Assembly (NCBI GenBank): GCA_013115145.1 | Contig: JAAPAO010000188.1 | Location: forward strand, 20,352 to 49,836 | Reading direction: 5' to 3' | Source of the DNA: Perkinsus chesapeaki | Lineage: Eukaryota > Perkinsozoa > Perkinsida > Perkinsidae | Length of the DNA: 29,485 nt | Part shown: positions 1 to 9,578 of the stretch, piece after piece | Position numbering within the stretch: position 1 is the stretch's first letter | How the letters are laid out: every line of letters starts with the position of its first letter | Notes under the pieces: model-generated | Seen by the model: the letters and a program-made list of their open reading frames with translations, nothing else | Database searches by the model: none | What the model was told of the DNA's origin: nothing | Program-made: the position numbers and the translations under genes

Positions 1-151
1 ATTTTAACTTACAACCTCTAAAGCCTATCTGTTCTATTTTAACTTACAACCTCTAAAGCCTATCTGTTCTATTTTAACTTACAACCTCTAAAGCCTATCT
101 GTTCTATTTTAACTTACAACCTCTAAAGCCTATCTGTTCTATTTTAACTTA
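1..151. repeat. 35-bp tandem repeat, 4.3 copies
   Basis: Four identical 35-bp units start at 1, 36, 71 and 106. A fifth copy breaks off after 11 bases (141-151). The unit begins ATTTTAACTTACAACC and ends ATCTGTTCT. The window starts at a unit boundary, so the array probably continues to the left. There are no unique spacers between units, so it is a simple minisatellite and not a CRISPR array. Confidence 0.95.
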
Positions 152-1326
152 TCATAATAAAACATCTCATTCTCATGTAACAACATCTTTTCATTTCTCT
201 AAATTATCAACATATGAGTCATTCTTGTTGAATACAGCAGCAAGCAGCAGCAGCCAAGTTCAGATCTTCAAGTGTTGTTATATTGACAAGTTGTCCAGGT
301 GATGATTCTTAAAACCGATTCTAGCCTTTAACTGAGCCCAGCGCACTCCTCCAGAAGTTTGATAATCCTGGTAAAATATCATCTATGACTACTTGATAAT
401 TAAATTGAATAATTTGTAAATAAAGCGTTGATTTACACAAAACTACTCCTAAAGCACTTTGGAAAATTACTACCACATTTCCTACAAATCTCCTCCACAG
501 ACGAAACCGTCAAACGCCAAAAGCTTCCCTGTCTTTATTACAATTTAGCTTTAATTTTGCAGCCATCTTTAAGGCTGTCTCGCTGCGGCACGCCTTCATT
601 CCGGGTTTGGGATGTAAATATCTGAGAAAAGACGTATTTTATTTGATAATTTTACTTAACACTTAAACATTGGAATGAATGATGATATCTGTTCAACGTC
701 ATGCATATAACAGTGATGATCTTATACGCTATTAACACAACTGCTATTACAGAGAAAACTACTTTTCCGAACCATAATAAGTTTCAGCATCGTCGACCCT
801 CAAATGTTCAGCGATACTCCGCGCAAAACGCCCCCCCGAAGCTGACGTGTCATATTAACTCTCTTCAAAGGAATGTGATTAAGTTAGGGCTCGATCAAGA
901 CATACTTGAGGGGAGCGGTGGTAAAGTTACAGCAGCGGGCTCCCTACGAAGCCAATCTATATTAATTATTATATAAAAAATAATATTCAGTTGAGCCATA
1001 AATAGTACTACAAATCATACAACATATTTAATTGTAAATAAAACCACGCTCCTTCCAACTTCGGCTTCAACTCGTAGGGATACCTTTATTAAGCATTGCC
1101 CGGCGGTAAAGCTAGTCCCTATAAATTATGATATATAACAAATATAAGTGTAAAACCCAATAAAGCTATAACTGTGGTATTATAAACAAACCAATATAGA
1201 TCAACGCCGAGAAGTAAACCCTTCTCTTCCCCGAGCTTACTGCGCTTAATAAGGTGATAATACCAGTTATTATTTTCCATACGAATTGAAATTGCCACAC
1301 CAGAAATAAGTTGAAGTATTTATTAG
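152..1326. other. AT-rich region without a recognised gene
   Basis: I see no convincing coding exon here, although upstream exons of the gene ending at 1697 may lie in 1080-1320, where short open stretches end at possible donors. An imperfect inverted repeat flanks an AT-rich core: TCCCTACGAAGCC near 944 and GGCTTC(AACTC)GTAGGGA near 1062-1079. It could be the ends of a small non-autonomous transposon, but no target-site duplication was recognised. Confidence 0.4.
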
Positions 1327-1697
1327 AGAACACGGGATAAGGTTTGGCCAGCTTGGAGGGCACCGCTGCCAATCTTGCCGATGGTTTTGTATATTCCACT
1401 GTCATTGTGGTTGGCTAGACAAAAAAGAGTAAGAGACTGGGACTGTGATTATTAAAATGTAAAACATGAAGCGCTTCGCTCCGCTGTGACGCGCGATCGA
1501 ATTGTACATTAGCCGTGATTGTGTGATTAATAAGCAATTTGAAAAATAATGAAAATGATTCTTCATGTTGGGAAAAACTGAAGCCGAAAAGTGGTGTGAT
1601 AAACTGGCTTTTAAAAGTGTATAATAAGTCCGAAAAACACGATGGTTCCGAAAAAGAAAAGATTTTCTGGAGTATTGAGGGCGCCATTCCGACCTAA
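1327..1697 (+). CDS. 3' end of an unknown gene with one membrane segment
   Basis: Two exons can be joined in frame: 1327-1428 (acceptor TATTAG, donor GTAAGA) and 1584-1697 (acceptor CTGAAG, stop TAA at 1695). The first encodes a hydrophobic stretch (PLPILPMVLYIPLSLWL) followed by basic residues. The second encodes a Lys/Glu-rich tail ending WSIEGAIPT. The intron would be 155 nt. The 5' part is not resolved and must lie further upstream. The stop is only 19 nt before the ATG of the acyltransferase, so the genes are extremely tightly packed. No family is recognised. The reading rests on frame continuity and plausible splice sites only; a minus-strand open frame also covers 1415-1687 but looks less protein-like. 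Confidence 0.45.
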
Positions 1698-1716
1698 AAA
1701 GTATCTTTGATTAACT

Positions 1717-4659
1717 ATGTCTATTCCTGATAACTCCAACTCGGGGGAAAGCTCTGAAGAGGAGGAATATCACAAACCATCGACTGACTTAACGACAAAC
1801 AAGATTCTCCATGTGTCGATTTACAGGAAGCTCGACGCCTTTATTAGGGGAATGCTCTTTGTGGCCCTCTTTGTCACATCAGCGCCCTTTATATTCACAT
1901 TGTTGGCTATGGTATCTATAGGTCGAGCGTGCAAGATACGAAATAGGTTGACTTCAGGTCTACTTTCTGCCAGAGAAAAGTCACTTAAAGAAGCGTGTTC
2001 GCGCATATTGCTGCGTTGGAGTTGGAAGAATGGCGATGGCTGCCACCGGAGTTGAATTATCCGTGCAGAATCAAGAAGTAAGGTAGAAACCGATACTGAT
2101 TTATTATAAAAAGGAATGGCTCCCTCGGAGGGGGATATAAAATATTGTCAAATATTTCCAAACCGAGAATGCGGAAAATGATACTCCAGTCGGGCCGAGA
2201 TAATTTCGTTTAATAACAACCTCGTAGTTGGGTGCAAGGGTTGTGATACAATAATGAAATTAACAATCATGGAATTCGACACTTGCACCATCTCCGAGCT
2301 TGGGATTGCAGAGATCTCCCTCCGCTCAGTTGCTGAAGTTGTGAAAATAAGACGTTTTGACCGAAGAGGAATAGTAATCGATATTACGTTAAAAATATTG
2401 CTCGGCAATATTGTCGAAAATAACTGAAATCCTGTAATGTGTGCAAATTGATGGAATGAGTATTATCTTCGTATGGTGATGATTTGTCAGATGCTTGAGA
2501 AACTACCTCATATGGATGATAACGGCGTATTAATGTTATTCACTCACGCTAGTAATCTTGATGGATTCGCGGTGGCTGCGTGCTTTAATATGTTCTCAAA
2601 GGTAATAATAGGCGGCTTTATGACAACCCCTAATAGAGTAGTCTAGTCGTCACTTAACCATTATTCCCTAAATTCCCTGTCATCTATCAACCCCTTATAT
2701 AGTATATTTTTCTCAGTATCAACTTCCCCTAGGCGTTGTCGCCAAGAAGAGCCTCTTCAAGATACCCATTTTCGGTACGCTCTTTCGCTTAACTGGCGTT
2801 GTTGCCCTTGATAGTAATACCGTTTTTTTCTCATTTTTGTTTGATTTTTTCTCATCAGGAACCAAGCACACTGAAGCCATCAACTCGCTGGATTCCGCGG
2901 TAGTTCACATTGATAGCGGATATGTCGTTGGAATCTCACCGGAGGGAACTCGCCGAAGAAGTAGTAACATGGCCCGAAAATGCGGAAAAATTCTGGCTTT
3001 TCTGACACGGAATTGATTTTTCCCGTCTTCTAATATTGCCACTGGAAATAAATAATTCTCATCAGTGCCGAAGTCGGCTCAAGCATTCATCAGTGAAAGT
3101 GGACGGGAAAATGGTAAATCAAAATCATTTTGTTATTTTTGTAACCTCGTCCGTATTGAGATTCCGTTTACCACTTTAAAAATAAGGCACCAGTAGGTTG
3201 TCTTGAGATACATTTTTTCAGAGGACGCCTGTATTTAATATTACTAGATTAGATTATGGTTAATTTCATTCCGAAGTGGTTATTAATTTTCGTTGATTTT
3301 ATTATTCGTATCACCTTGATCACTTAGCCGCACTATTTGTATGATAGTTTGTATGACACTCAATGTCGGATAATGATAATATATACTTTTAAATATATAT
3401 GATTTATTTTACTTTGTTGAAATTCTTACGTAGCAATATAATTGACAGTATTATATATGTAACATACAGACATGTTTATATATGTTATTCGGCTGAGAAG
3501 TCGAACTGCGCTTTTTGCCCTCCCCTTTGTGACACGGGAAGTTCATCAAGTTTGTTCGGCTTCATCCTCGCCAATGGTGGGTTCAAGGTTGGAGTAATGT
3601 AGTGTGAATATAGAAATAGTTCTAATATTATGTATATGTAGTTTATCTACAGGGCGTCCCCCCAAAAATGTGCTTTTTTGAATAACTTTCTCAGGAGGGC
3701 GAATATTTCAACGACACGTGCGACGTTCGAAAGCCCTCGAGAAGGACCTCCTAACGGTATACGGCCCATGATGATATTCGATTGGGTTGGCGAGAATTTC
3801 GAATCTGAAAATTCCAAAAAAATCGGTTTCAATGGAAGAGGTCAGATTTTGCCAGTTGTAAAAGTTGTTTCATACCCTGCTGAGAGGTTGGTAATAGATA
3901 ATCTTCAGCTGTCAGCGGTGAGATGTCCACTTTAAAGAAACTCTAAAATGAAGCACATACACAGGAGACACACACTGACAGGGAGTCACCGCCTCGAAAC
4001 ATATTCTCCAGAGAGGGGAAAGTGTTCCTAATACGGAGAAGATATAATGCAAATTTTGGTAGATAGCAATATGTTTCCACGTCATCATCAAAAGGATGAT
4101 GCGCCTTCTGTCTGACCTAGCATCCGATCATCCTGCACATATTGGTGATGGCGGACCTGTGTGTATATTTCAAGAGGTATAATTGTTATACATAATAATT
4201 ATTGCCTTGAAACTGCCGTTCTGGCATGTCTCTGAGAGACTACGCTTTTGAATAGAAATCGACAAGCGGTTGTAATTTTCGAAAGGTTGTTATCTTTTCT
4301 TCAGCTCCATCTTGGGGGCCGGACCAGCTGAAACCGTTCAAGAAGGGGCCCTTCCACATGATAAGACAGATTAAAAGCAAGACGTTCATGCCTGTGGTAG
4401 CGACGTTTGTTTTAGGTTATTTTTGTATCGGTTGTTTTTAGACTTTATTTGGCGCTAACGCAGCGTGGCCACCGGGATGTCTGTTTCCAATTCCAGGATC
4501 GAAAGTTACTGTTAGATTTGGTAAACCTATTAAAGTTGATCCAAGTAAAGACGTGACGGAGGTGAGAGGAGGTGAAGGGTGAGATGGTGTGAATTATATT
4601 TCATTTGGTAATGCTGACTCACTTTTTAGCGGACCATGGTGCGCGCAAGTGATGTTTAG
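1717..4659 (+). CDS. 1-acyl-sn-glycerol-3-phosphate acyltransferase (PlsC/LPAAT family)
   Basis: Proposed exons are 1717-1911, 1958-2077, 2491-2601, 2717-2813, 2859-2960, 4305-4408, 4442-4561 and 4630-4659; all phases agree and give about 292 residues, normal for the family. An acidic Ser-rich N-terminus precedes a membrane segment (about residues 45-66). The acyltransferase motifs follow in the expected order: HX4D as HASNLD (124-129), KIPIFG with a downstream Arg, EGTR (203-206), PFKKGPFHM, and MPVVATF. The product would transfer an acyl chain to lysophosphatidic acid, making phosphatidic acid at the ER or another endomembrane. The last exon (10 codons) is the least certain. Introns are 33-115 nt except those of 413 nt (2078-2490, holding a 57-codon ORF at 2254-2427) and 1344 nt (2961-4304). 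The family call is strong; the exact acyl acceptor is not shown by sequence. Confidence 0.85.
2961..4304 (+). other. outsized intron of the acyltransferase gene
   Basis: This intron lies between the exon ending at EGTR-R (donor GTAGTA at 2961) and the exon that starts just before GPDQLKPFKKG (acceptor TTTCTTCAG). It is 1344 nt, over ten times most of its neighbours. It contains AT-rich stretches around 3350-3480 and a possible transposon end at 3649. Open frames at 3399-3602 and 3678-3935 show no recognisable family. An insertion into a once small intron is the simplest explanation. Confidence 0.5.
3649..3835 (+). mobile_element. possible DNA-transposon end or MITE relic
   Basis: The sequence CTACAGGGCGTCCCCCCAAA begins this stretch. 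It resembles the CAGGG(T/C)GTCCC-type termini often seen on mariner-like and other DNA transposons. No matching inverted end was found nearby and no transposase is visible, so this is a weak call based on one terminus and on its position inside an abnormally large intron. Confidence 0.18.
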
Positions 4660-4904
4660 CAGCACAAGTTCGCACAAGGGCTGTAAAGCGGACAATTTCC
4701 GCCTAAAGATTTCGATAAATCTACGACTTATAGCATTTGGGTTGGCCTCCTCCTCCGCTTTAGGGAGCCGCGGTGTGCTGCTGGCTTTGAACCGAGATGG
4801 TTTTTAGTATACCTGTGTTCGTGGAAGCGTTTGATGTGGTTAAGTATTCTTGTTAGATACAAAGCGAGGCGCGAGAAGTTTTCAAGCAAGAGATAGTAGC
4901 CGGC

Positions 4905-5270
4905 ATGGCGAATAAGCCATATTCTCAAGAATTGGCGTTTAGTCTAGGCAAGAGGATGCCACGTCCGCTCCTCTGGGCTAGCACTGGGCTACTTTACCTA
5001 CCCCTACTGGCTATCTGCATATCGGTGATAGTTGTGCGTCATCATCAGCGGTAATTGTTGTTAAGTAAAAAGAAACCATTGAATACTTAGTGTTTCTAGT
5101 CATGTGGTGCTGGAGTGGTGTTTGCCATGGTTATTGGTGAGAAGCTAGTATCATATATGTTTCACGGTCCAAGGCTTATATTGTCCAGAGCTATACATGA
5201 ACGATGGGTAGTATATACTAGCCTAGTATTACTAGGTATACAGTATATACTGAGTATATACTACGATTGA
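4905..5270 (+). CDS. possible small membrane protein, two exons
   Basis: Exon 4905-5024 (ATG start, 40 codons) ends at a donor GTGATA. Exon 5100-5270 follows the acceptor TGTTTCTAG in the same phase; the 75-nt intron contains an in-frame stop. The 96-residue product begins MANKPYSQEL and has two or three hydrophobic segments (LLYLPLLAICIS, GAGVVFAMVI and the C-terminal VVYTSLVLLGIQYIL). Its last 20 codons run through a palindrome cluster and the stop lies in a 22-bp palindrome. The true gene may therefore splice onward at 5208 (GTAGTA) into an open frame containing VIHLAGVVTTLLWVQI (about 5320-5365). No family is recognised. Confidence 0.33.
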
Positions 5271-5284
5271 CCCGGGTCAATCGT
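5209..5284. repeat. cluster of short perfect palindromes
   Basis: The palindromic core AGTATATACT occurs three times (5209-5220, 5241-5252 and 5253-5264, each with its own flanking base). Between them is CCTAGTATTACTAGG (5222-5236). The cluster ends in a 22-bp perfect palindrome centred on CCCGGG (5263-5284). Such sequence can form cruciforms or stem-loops and may be a transposon end, a transcript-end structure or a binding-site array. Confidence 0.8.
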
Positions 5285-5285
5285 T

Positions 5286-6050
5286 GTGTGCTGCTGTCCC
5301 CTCCTTTGTGCATGCGTGCACGGGTTATTCATCTGGCTGGTGTTGTCACAACACTGTTGTGGGTCCAGATTGATCCCCATCTTGTTAAATTGCTGGTTTC
5401 CAAGCAACCTGTTATGTCCCGAAGGACCATCTGATGTATTAAACCTTCGCCATTCCCTTTATAGCTGTCGAGCCGGTACAAGTATTCGGTACATCACGTT
5501 TCAAGATGTTTCAAGGCTCGTGTTGCATATCAGGAACAGTTCAGCAGGAGAGATTGCAAGTGTGTTACTATTATTATTATTTTCCTCGAGAGAGATCCCT
5601 CTTCGATATCCGGTCGTCGAGGTGAGTCTTCTATGTTGAATTCATCCGACTTCTTTAATCCAAGCGTGTTTCACCCGAGTCGCTGCGTACATTCCATGTC
5701 ACTGAAGATGGGACTTTCCTAGCGTGCTTATCTTCTGTCTATATGCCTAAACTTTGCCCCTGGCCAGCTTCTAGTAGGAGCCTCCTTCTCCTGGAACACT
5801 GCTTCTGAAATGCCTCTTGCTCGTACCTGTCTGCCATCGGCTATTCGATTATCATTAACGGAGTTGTTCCAGTATTTCTGCTGGTGGGTCGATACACTAG
5901 CCTTGAGAGCTTTGACTATTAGTTGGTGTAGACCTTTCTGCAGATGTTGCGCCTCGTAGTAGAATGATCCTAGGGCTGCGGCAACGAGTGACACAGGACG
6001 ATTAAGCAGTTTACGGATGGTCTCAAGGAATGCTCTTCTTCAACATTCGA
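5286..6050. other. ambiguous region, open frames on both strands
   Basis: On the plus strand, protein-like stretches occur in several frames: RYITFQDVSRLVLHIRNSSA (about 5490-5550) ending at a donor GTGAGT (about 5621), RVSPESLRTFHVTEDGTFLA (about 5666-5725), and a stretch reading NFAPGQLLVGASFSWNT (about 5750-5800) that stays open to 5970. On the minus strand one frame is open from about 6045 to 5731 and includes LLNRPVSLVAAALGSFYYEA. I could not join them into one consistent model. It may be the rest of the gene at 4905 or part of a minus-strand gene. Confidence 0.2.
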
Positions 6051-6059
6051 ATGAGCGAA

Positions 6060-6367
6060 TTGATGATGATTTACTGGGTGATTTGATTATCTTGTATATA
6101 ATTATATATCCTACAATAACCGAACCACATCTAACAACAGTTGTGTATGAATGCTTTTGGGTTGTCCCTTCGTTATTGTAAAGTTCTTGACAACTCTTCA
6201 CTTTGTGTTGGTCTTTGTTAACTCCTCTGCTGGTGAAACTGCGTCAACTGACTCATATGGTAAACTTGGTTATCTTGATGAAATAGATATCTGAGCCGCA
6301 CCCAACAACAGTTTCATACGAGTTCATTTGAGTAGCTCATTTGTTAGTGTAACGTTGTTGTTTCACT
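6060..6367 (+). repeat. imperfect direct duplication upstream of the symporter genes
   Basis: Two segments of about 75 nt, near 6119 and 6293, resemble each other. Both contain CC(a/g)CA-C-AACAACAGTT followed by an ATACGAGTT/ATGAATGCTTTTG-like stretch and a GTTA(G/T)TGTAA block. The second lies directly before the first symporter ATG. It looks like a diverged duplication of a 5' untranslated or promoter region; no further gene is seen in this interval. Confidence 0.35.
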
Positions 6368-7912
6368 ATGGCATATCGCCTCCCTCTTCTTTGGGGCTAC
6401 CTACTGCTCTACATCACATTAGCCGTCTTCGCCATCCTAGCATACATCCTTCTTGTGTTTCGCTATAAGTTCATGAAAGAGTCCTCCACAGGAACTGATT
6501 CGCAACAAGATTTCTACGTCGCTCGAAAACGCTTTACTTGGTTGTGGATTGGAATGTCGTATTTCGCCAGCGGCATGGGGACGTGGGTCGTGTATGCTGC
6601 CCCGGAGGTTGGCACATTCCTTGGTTGGTGGGGAGTCATCGGCTACGCTTTGGCATGTATCTTACCGTTGGCTTTGCTCTTGATCATCGGAGTGAAAATC
6701 CGGGAAAATATCGATAAGTTGATCGGTGCCGATAGTGGTTATGCAGCAACAGATTGGATACTCGCCAGGTTCGGGCGAGTTCTCCAGGTCTACTCTGTCC
6801 TTGTTTCGATCTTCATAATGTGGATCGGCATAGTCGCCGAGTACACTGCTGTTGGGCAAGTGCTGGAGATGTTCACTGGCATTCCCACGTGGCTCACCAG
6901 CCTTTCTGTTGCCGTTGTGACTCTCAGCTACACTTTGGTCTCGGGTCTACCGATCTCGATTTTAACTGATATGGCACAGGGCTTGGCCGCCATTGGCCTT
7001 ATAATATTCGCTGTCATTGCTACTTCATCTCAAGTAACGGTCACCCAACCTGACTGGGAAGCAGTAGCGAACTGGAGCACTCTGGGCTTTGAAAGTCTAG
7101 TCACACTCATCTTGGCGATTCTGAGCGCGCAATTGTTTGATATGGTCGTCTGGCAAAGAGTTTGGGCTGCCAGGAATGACACTGACTTAAGATGGGGCTT
7201 GCTGTATGGTGGCACGCTGGTCTTTCTCACCATGATGGCCTTTGGTGTGTTGGGTATGTTGGCAGAAGCTCAAGATCGAGCCCGGGCAGCGCCACATCTC
7301 ACCATCGACCCGTATACCAAATACTTGGCCTTTTTCGATCTCCTTAGCGCACTGCCCAACGCTGCTGTCGGTTGTGTTCTGGTGCTTGCTGTTTGCCTCT
7401 CTACTTCGAGTGTCGACTCCCAGCAATCCGCTCTTTTATCGGTCTTTGCCGCCGAGTTCGTTAAACGGAATTGGAGTCTACATTGGGCACGCGTGCTACT
7501 GCTCGTCATGAACGTGCCAGCAGTTATCCTAGCAATGCGGCAAATATCCGTCCTCAATCTTTTCCTCATCGGAGACCTCATCGCGGCAACAGTATGTCTC
7601 CCTGTCTACTGTGGCCTTCATCCAAGCATCACTTCTCTTGGGGCCGTCTCTGGTGTTGTTGCTGCTAACCTGACGGTTCTTGTTTGTGGTTGGAGTTGGT
7701 ATGGCACTTTCCTCGGAGGTTTCCAGATGTACGCGTTGCCCGCAGGCTTGTACTCGTCTGCTGCTATGATTGTTTTTATCGTTGTTATGTTGACAAGCCT
7801 ATTCGTTACTGTCGGCGTTTCCGTCCTACAAATGAGATTCTATCCCTCTTCCGAAAGCTTCCTTTCTTGGGGTAGGCTCATGGCATGTCGAGTGCAAAGC
7901 GAGAGCAAGTAA
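6368..7912 (+). CDS. sodium:solute symporter family (SSS) transporter 1
   Basis: A single uninterrupted 514-residue frame starts at an ATG followed by hydrophobic residues. It has about 12-13 membrane segments. Family hallmarks are the TM2-like SYFASGMGTWVVYAAPE, the motif TLVSGLPISILTDMAQG (the SSS T-x-x-x-G-x-x-x-x-x-x-TD-x-x-Q pattern), and STSSVDSQQSALLSVFAAE, which corresponds to the ion-binding TM8 region. Such proteins import small solutes such as urea, sugars or amino acids using a Na+ or H+ gradient at the plasma membrane. The overall style resembles the fungal/plant DUR3-like branch, but the substrate cannot be read from the sequence. It lacks introns while most neighbours are intron-rich, and it forms a co-directional pair with the next gene, its paralogue. 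Confidence 0.88.
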   Translation: MAYRLPLLWGYLLLYITLAVFAILAYILLVFRYKFMKESSTGTDSQQDFYVARKRFTWLWIGMSYFASGMGTWVVYAAPEVGTFLGWWGVIGYALACILPLALLLIIGVKIRENIDKLIGADSGYAATDWILARFGRVLQVYSVLVSIFIMWIGIVAEYTAVGQVLEMFTGIPTWLTSLSVAVVTLSYTLVSGLPISILTDMAQGLAAIGLIIFAVIATSSQVTVTQPDWEAVANWSTLGFESLVTLILAILSAQLFDMVVWQRVWAARNDTDLRWGLLYGGTLVFLTMMAFGVLGMLAEAQDRARAAPHLTIDPYTKYLAFFDLLSALPNAAVGCVLVLAVCLSTSSVDSQQSALLSVFAAEFVKRNWSLHWARVLLLVMNVPAVILAMRQISVLNLFLIGDLIAATVCLPVYCGLHPSITSLGAVSGVVAANLTVLVCGWSWYGTFLGGFQMYALPAGLYSSAAMIVFIVVMLTSLFVTVGVSVLQMRFYPSSESFLSWGRLMACRVQSESK

Positions 7913-7969
7913 CTTTGTTATTTAATATTCCACAATTTCTTTTCATTCTTTCTCGTGTTTTGGCTCCGG

Positions 7970-7986
7970 GTTATTCTTCTCCTCAG
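7970..7986 (+). promoter_or_regulatory. likely trans-splice acceptor before symporter 2
   Basis: The 82-bp gap between the two symporter genes contains a pyrimidine-rich GTTATTCTTCTCCTCAG ending 8 nt before the second ATG. There is no upstream exon it could serve in cis, so it looks like a spliced-leader acceptor. Just 5' of it (7957-7970) is GTTTTGGCTCCGGG, reminiscent of the 3' end of the dinoflagellate/Perkinsus spliced leader (TTTTGGCTCAAG). The role is inferred. Confidence 0.5.
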
Positions 7987-7994
7987 CATTTGTC

Positions 7995-9578
7995 ATGTCG
8001 AAAGATGCCCTAGGTTTCAGCATTGACAATGCGACAGTCTATGCTCTTTTAATCCCGGTATTTTTCTCATTCGTAACTGCTGCGACCGTCTATGCTATGA
8101 TGAAACGGTTCAGGAGCTCCTCAAACGCCTTGGACTTCGCTGATGACTATTACACGGCTCGAGGTCGATTCTCTGGTCTTACAATTGGTCTGTCTTTCTT
8201 CGCCAGCAGTATGGGGTCTTGGGTCGTATTTGCCGTCCCTGAGGCTACGGCCACTATCGGTTGGTTCGGTCTTATTGGCTACTCCTCCTCATCTGTAGCT
8301 GTGTTAATAATATTCATGTTTCTAGGCGTGGAAGTGCGTACTAGAATGAAGGAGTACGCATCTGCTGGTTATACTTCTCATGAAGGCTTCGCTTTAACTG
8401 ACTGGGTGTTGGCTAGATATGGCCATGGTATGCAGTATATAACAGCGATAGCTTGTCTATTTTATCTCTGGTGTCTTATGACTGCCGAGTATACAGCTTT
8501 CGGTTATCTGATAAGCTTGCTTTGTACCATTCCAGTATGGATCGCACAATTACTATTATGTCTAACAACAGTCCTTTGTACCCTAATAGCTGGAGTTGCC
8601 GCTTCTGTTGTTACCGATGTTGTACAAGGATTCTGTATTGTAATTCTCACCGTTGTCGCCATTTGTATGATTGCCACACAAGTCAGTATCGTCTCTGATG
8701 ATTGGCAGTCAGTGGCCAACTTCGATTCAACTAATATTGTAGCTGGAGGTTCACTATTTTTATCTGTTATTAATGCCGAACTGTTGAACATGATATCTTG
8801 GCAACGAGTCTGGGCTGCAAAGAACCCCAAGCAACTTCGCTTGGGTTTGGTCCTCGCCGCTGTCCTGACTTTTGTAGTCATCTTCGCATTCGGTCTTATT
8901 GGGATGCTGGCAGCTGCGGAAGACCGAGGGCGTGTTGAACCACTACTGGAGAATAAGTCGCTGGCATTCTTAGTGTTGTTGCGCTCCCTGCCAACCGCGG
9001 CTGTTATCACGGCGATCTTGTTGACGATATTATTCACCACGTCTACGGTGGACTCTGCTCAAGTTGCCGTTATGACGCTGGCGGCTTCTGAGCTTCTGAA
9101 ATTTGGTAAAAGCTCTAAGTGGGCGCCAATCATTCTGATACCGTTAAACGTGTCGGCGCTACTTGCTACTATGTTAAATGTATCAATATTGGACTTGTAC
9201 TTGATAGCAGATTTGGTACTGACTACTGTATGCCCCTCGTTAATGCTTGGTCTTGATCCGTCCATGACGCCATTGGGCGCCTTGCTCGGTGTAATAGCAA
9301 GCAACTTATCTATTATGGTATTCGGGTGGTGCAGTTTTGGTACGTTCTTGGGTGGCTTCAAGATGTACCTTATCCCCGGTGACTTTTACTCTGTACAGAC
9401 TGTGCTTCTGTTTCTTATAGCTATGTCTGTTGGGGCTTTTGTGACCCTAGTTGCATCTCTAGTGCAAAGGGGCTATTATTTATCTTCTGTCGGCGTTCTT
9501 GGCCAAGGTTCCTTTACAGAACGCTTGGTCTCCGCTCATGTGGAGAACTCCCAGTACAGAGCACCGTTCAGTATATAG
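7995..9578 (+). CDS. sodium:solute symporter family (SSS) transporter 2
   Basis: A single 527-residue frame is clearly paralogous to the upstream gene. Matching blocks include SFFASSMGSWVVFAVPEA, TLIAGVAASVVTDVVQG, FTTSTVDSAQVAVMTLAASE and GTFLGGFKMYLIPGDFYS. About 13 membrane segments are predicted by eye. The family couples Na+ or H+ flow to solute uptake; the substrate is unknown. Identity between the two is moderate, with conserved spacing, so the duplication is old and both copies are intact, suggesting distinct substrates or expression. The gene is intronless. The start codon is the first ATG, directly after a strong 3' splice site, which supports this choice if the transcript is trans-spliced. 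Confidence 0.88.
   Translation: MSKDALGFSIDNATVYALLIPVFFSFVTAATVYAMMKRFRSSSNALDFADDYYTARGRFSGLTIGLSFFASSMGSWVVFAVPEATATIGWFGLIGYSSSSVAVLIIFMFLGVEVRTRMKEYASAGYTSHEGFALTDWVLARYGHGMQYITAIACLFYLWCLMTAEYTAFGYLISLLCTIPVWIAQLLLCLTTVLCTLIAGVAASVVTDVVQGFCIVILTVVAICMIATQVSIVSDDWQSVANFDSTNIVAGGSLFLSVINAELLNMISWQRVWAAKNPKQLRLGLVLAAVLTFVVIFAFGLIGMLAAAEDRGRVEPLLENKSLAFLVLLRSLPTAAVITAILLTILFTTSTVDSAQVAVMTLAASELLKFGKSSKWAPIILIPLNVSALLATMLNVSILDLYLIADLVLTTVCPSLMLGLDPSMTPLGALLGVIASNLSIMVFGWCSFGTFLGGFKMYLIPGDFYSVQTVLLFLIAMSVGAFVTLVASLVQRGYYLSSVGVLGQGSFTERLVSAHVENSQYRAPFSI

Noticed and set aside
1-151. CRISPR-like array of 35-bp repeats
   Set aside because: Units are directly adjacent with no spacers and the rest of the window is eukaryotic; it is a minisatellite.
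4657-4928. continuation of the acyltransferase gene beyond 4659
   Set aside because: Frames after 4659 read VRTRAVKRTISA-like pieces but need an impossible 11-nt intron; the stop at 4657-4659 was kept.
8504-9040. 178-codon minus-strand frame opposite symporter 2
   Set aside because: Shadow of the conserved transporter frame; its translation lacks any family motif.
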